Assembly (NCBI GenBank): GCA_003491845.1
Contig: DNBN01000211.1
Coordinates: 3,818 to 10,917 of the forward strand
Reading direction: 5' to 3'
DNA: 7,100 nucleotides
From: Porticoccaceae bacterium
Lineage (GTDB): Bacteria > Pseudomonadota > Gammaproteobacteria > Pseudomonadales > Porticoccaceae
The notes below the pieces were generated by a model that did not search any database, was not told the origin of the DNA, and saw only the letters and a list, made by a program, of their open reading frames with translations. Every line of letters begins with the position of its first letter. Position 1 is the first letter of the stretch. Below are positions 6,374-7,100 of this stretch, one piece after another. The translations under genes and the position numbers were made by a program.

Positions 6374-7100
6374 CTATTTCAAAGGAAGTTGAATGCTAAA
6401 TGTAGTACCACTGTCGGTATCGGAGGTAACAGCAATTTGGCCTTGATGCTGTTCGGTGATAATAAAGTGGCTAAATGACAGTCTTTGTTCTGGGTCATAG
6501 GGCGCAGATGATGACTCGTCTGTGCCAGATGACTCGAACAGATATTTCTGATTGCCATCACTTAATGGTTTGCCGTTGTGGTGCAGGCGAATCCAGAGAT
6601 CATTATAAATTTGGCTTACAGCAATAGTGATTTCTGGGGAGTGATCTAAGTCGTCTACTTTGCCAAGTGCAGAACAAGCCTGCCGAATAAGACTTAAAAA
6701 GACTTGCTGGAGTTCTCTATGGTAACAAGGCAAGTCGAGTAGATCATCGGCATAGTCCCGTTTAAGCACGACATCGTGAAAGCGAAGTCCAGAATTTGCC
6801 GTTATAGCGTTTCTTGCCAGATCGATACTATGGTCTATAATATGGGTGATATTAGCAAGGGACTTGGCATCGCCGCCGCCTTGGGAGAAATCTAATAAAC
6901 TATCGATGATAGATTTAGCTTGTTGCCCTCGTATGACTGCATCTTCCAAGGTTTCACGCATATCAACCACGTCAAAAGTGTCATCGGTAATATCTTGGCG
7001 TAAGGTTTTTACTGAGCTAAGCATGGCTTTTAGTGGCATATTAATATCATGAGCCATAGCCGAGGTCATCTCTCCCATCAACGACATTTTATCCTTTTGA
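6374..7100 (-). CDS. Sensor histidine kinase, C-terminal part with degenerate ATP-binding domain (5' end outside window)
   Basis: The frame stays open to the window edge, with codons for Gln-Lys-Asp-Lys before the Met at 7087, so this is most likely an internal methionine of a longer kinase whose sensor region lies outside. An AAGGAT four bases before this ATG leaves a small chance of a true start. Numbering from that Met (237 residues to the stop), a HisKA dimerisation domain spans about 3-70, with phosphoacceptor His13 in MAHDINMPL and a second helix ending in IIDSLLDFSQ. A HATPase_c-like domain follows at about 85-236. Its N-box reads QQVFLSLIRQACSAL, with Ser and Gln where two Asn are usual. 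The G1 position reads LHHNGKPL instead of D-x-G-x-G, and the G2 glycines are absent around QRLSFSHFIITEQHQG. The C-terminal SGTTFSIQLP (G3-like) is kept. It probably belongs to a two-component pathway, but no response regulator is visible. Kinase activity is doubtful. Confidence 0.5.
   Translation of the reverse strand, partial: QKDKMSLMGEMTSAMAHDINMPLKAMLSSVKTLRQDITDDTFDVVDMRETLEDAVIRGQQAKSIIDSLLDFSQGGGDAKSLANITHIIDHSIDLARNAITANSGLRFHDVVLKRDYADDLLDLPCYHRELQQVFLSLIRQACSALGKVDDLDHSPEITIAVSQIYNDLWIRLHHNGKPLSDGNQKYLFESSGTDESSSAPYDPEQRLSFSHFIITEQHQGQIAVTSDTDSGTTFSIQLPLK

Overview
The window looks like an ordinary stretch of a gammaproteobacterial chromosome with moderate GC content. The best clue is the divergent tesA / ybbA-ybbP block, the same arrangement found in Escherichia coli. 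The secreted S9 peptidase and the AT-leaning composition would fit a marine or aquatic lineage (Alteromonas, Shewanella or Cellvibrio-like), but I cannot name a genus. I see no tRNA or rRNA gene, insertion sequence, CRISPR array or phage gene, and no intergenic gap longer than about 120 bases.

Layout. Bases 1-339 (+) hold the C-terminal end of an EamA/DMT-family membrane transporter that starts outside the window. A perfect 33-nt palindrome (341-373) follows and overlaps the stop codon of the convergent gene, a secreted S9-family (prolyl oligopeptidase-like) serine peptidase (361-2337, -). Upstream of it on the same strand is tesA (2459-3061, -), a periplasmic SGNH hydrolase. A 75-bp divergent promoter region separates tesA from ybbA (3137-3835, +), an ABC ATPase. 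ybbA overlaps by one base the ybbP permease gene (3835-6348, +), an 837-residue FtsX/MacB-type protein. Convergent to ybbP, after only 25 bp, is the 3' part of a sensor histidine kinase gene (6374-7100, -) that runs off the right edge.

How they fit together. YbbA and YbbP make one inner-membrane ABC machine of the LolCDE/MacB mechanistic class, and the adjacent TesA is a periplasmic lipid/ester hydrolase. The conserved neighbourhood suggests that the pump handles hydrophobic or acylated molecules at the periplasmic face together with TesA. The S9 peptidase is another exported serine hydrolase, but probably an independent gene. The histidine kinase is the most unusual item. Its phosphoacceptor helix looks intact, but its ATP-binding domain has lost or changed the N-box asparagines, the G1 aspartate and the G2 glycines, so it may be a pseudokinase or phosphotransfer/phosphatase protein. 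I found no clear evidence of a wholly new multi-gene system.
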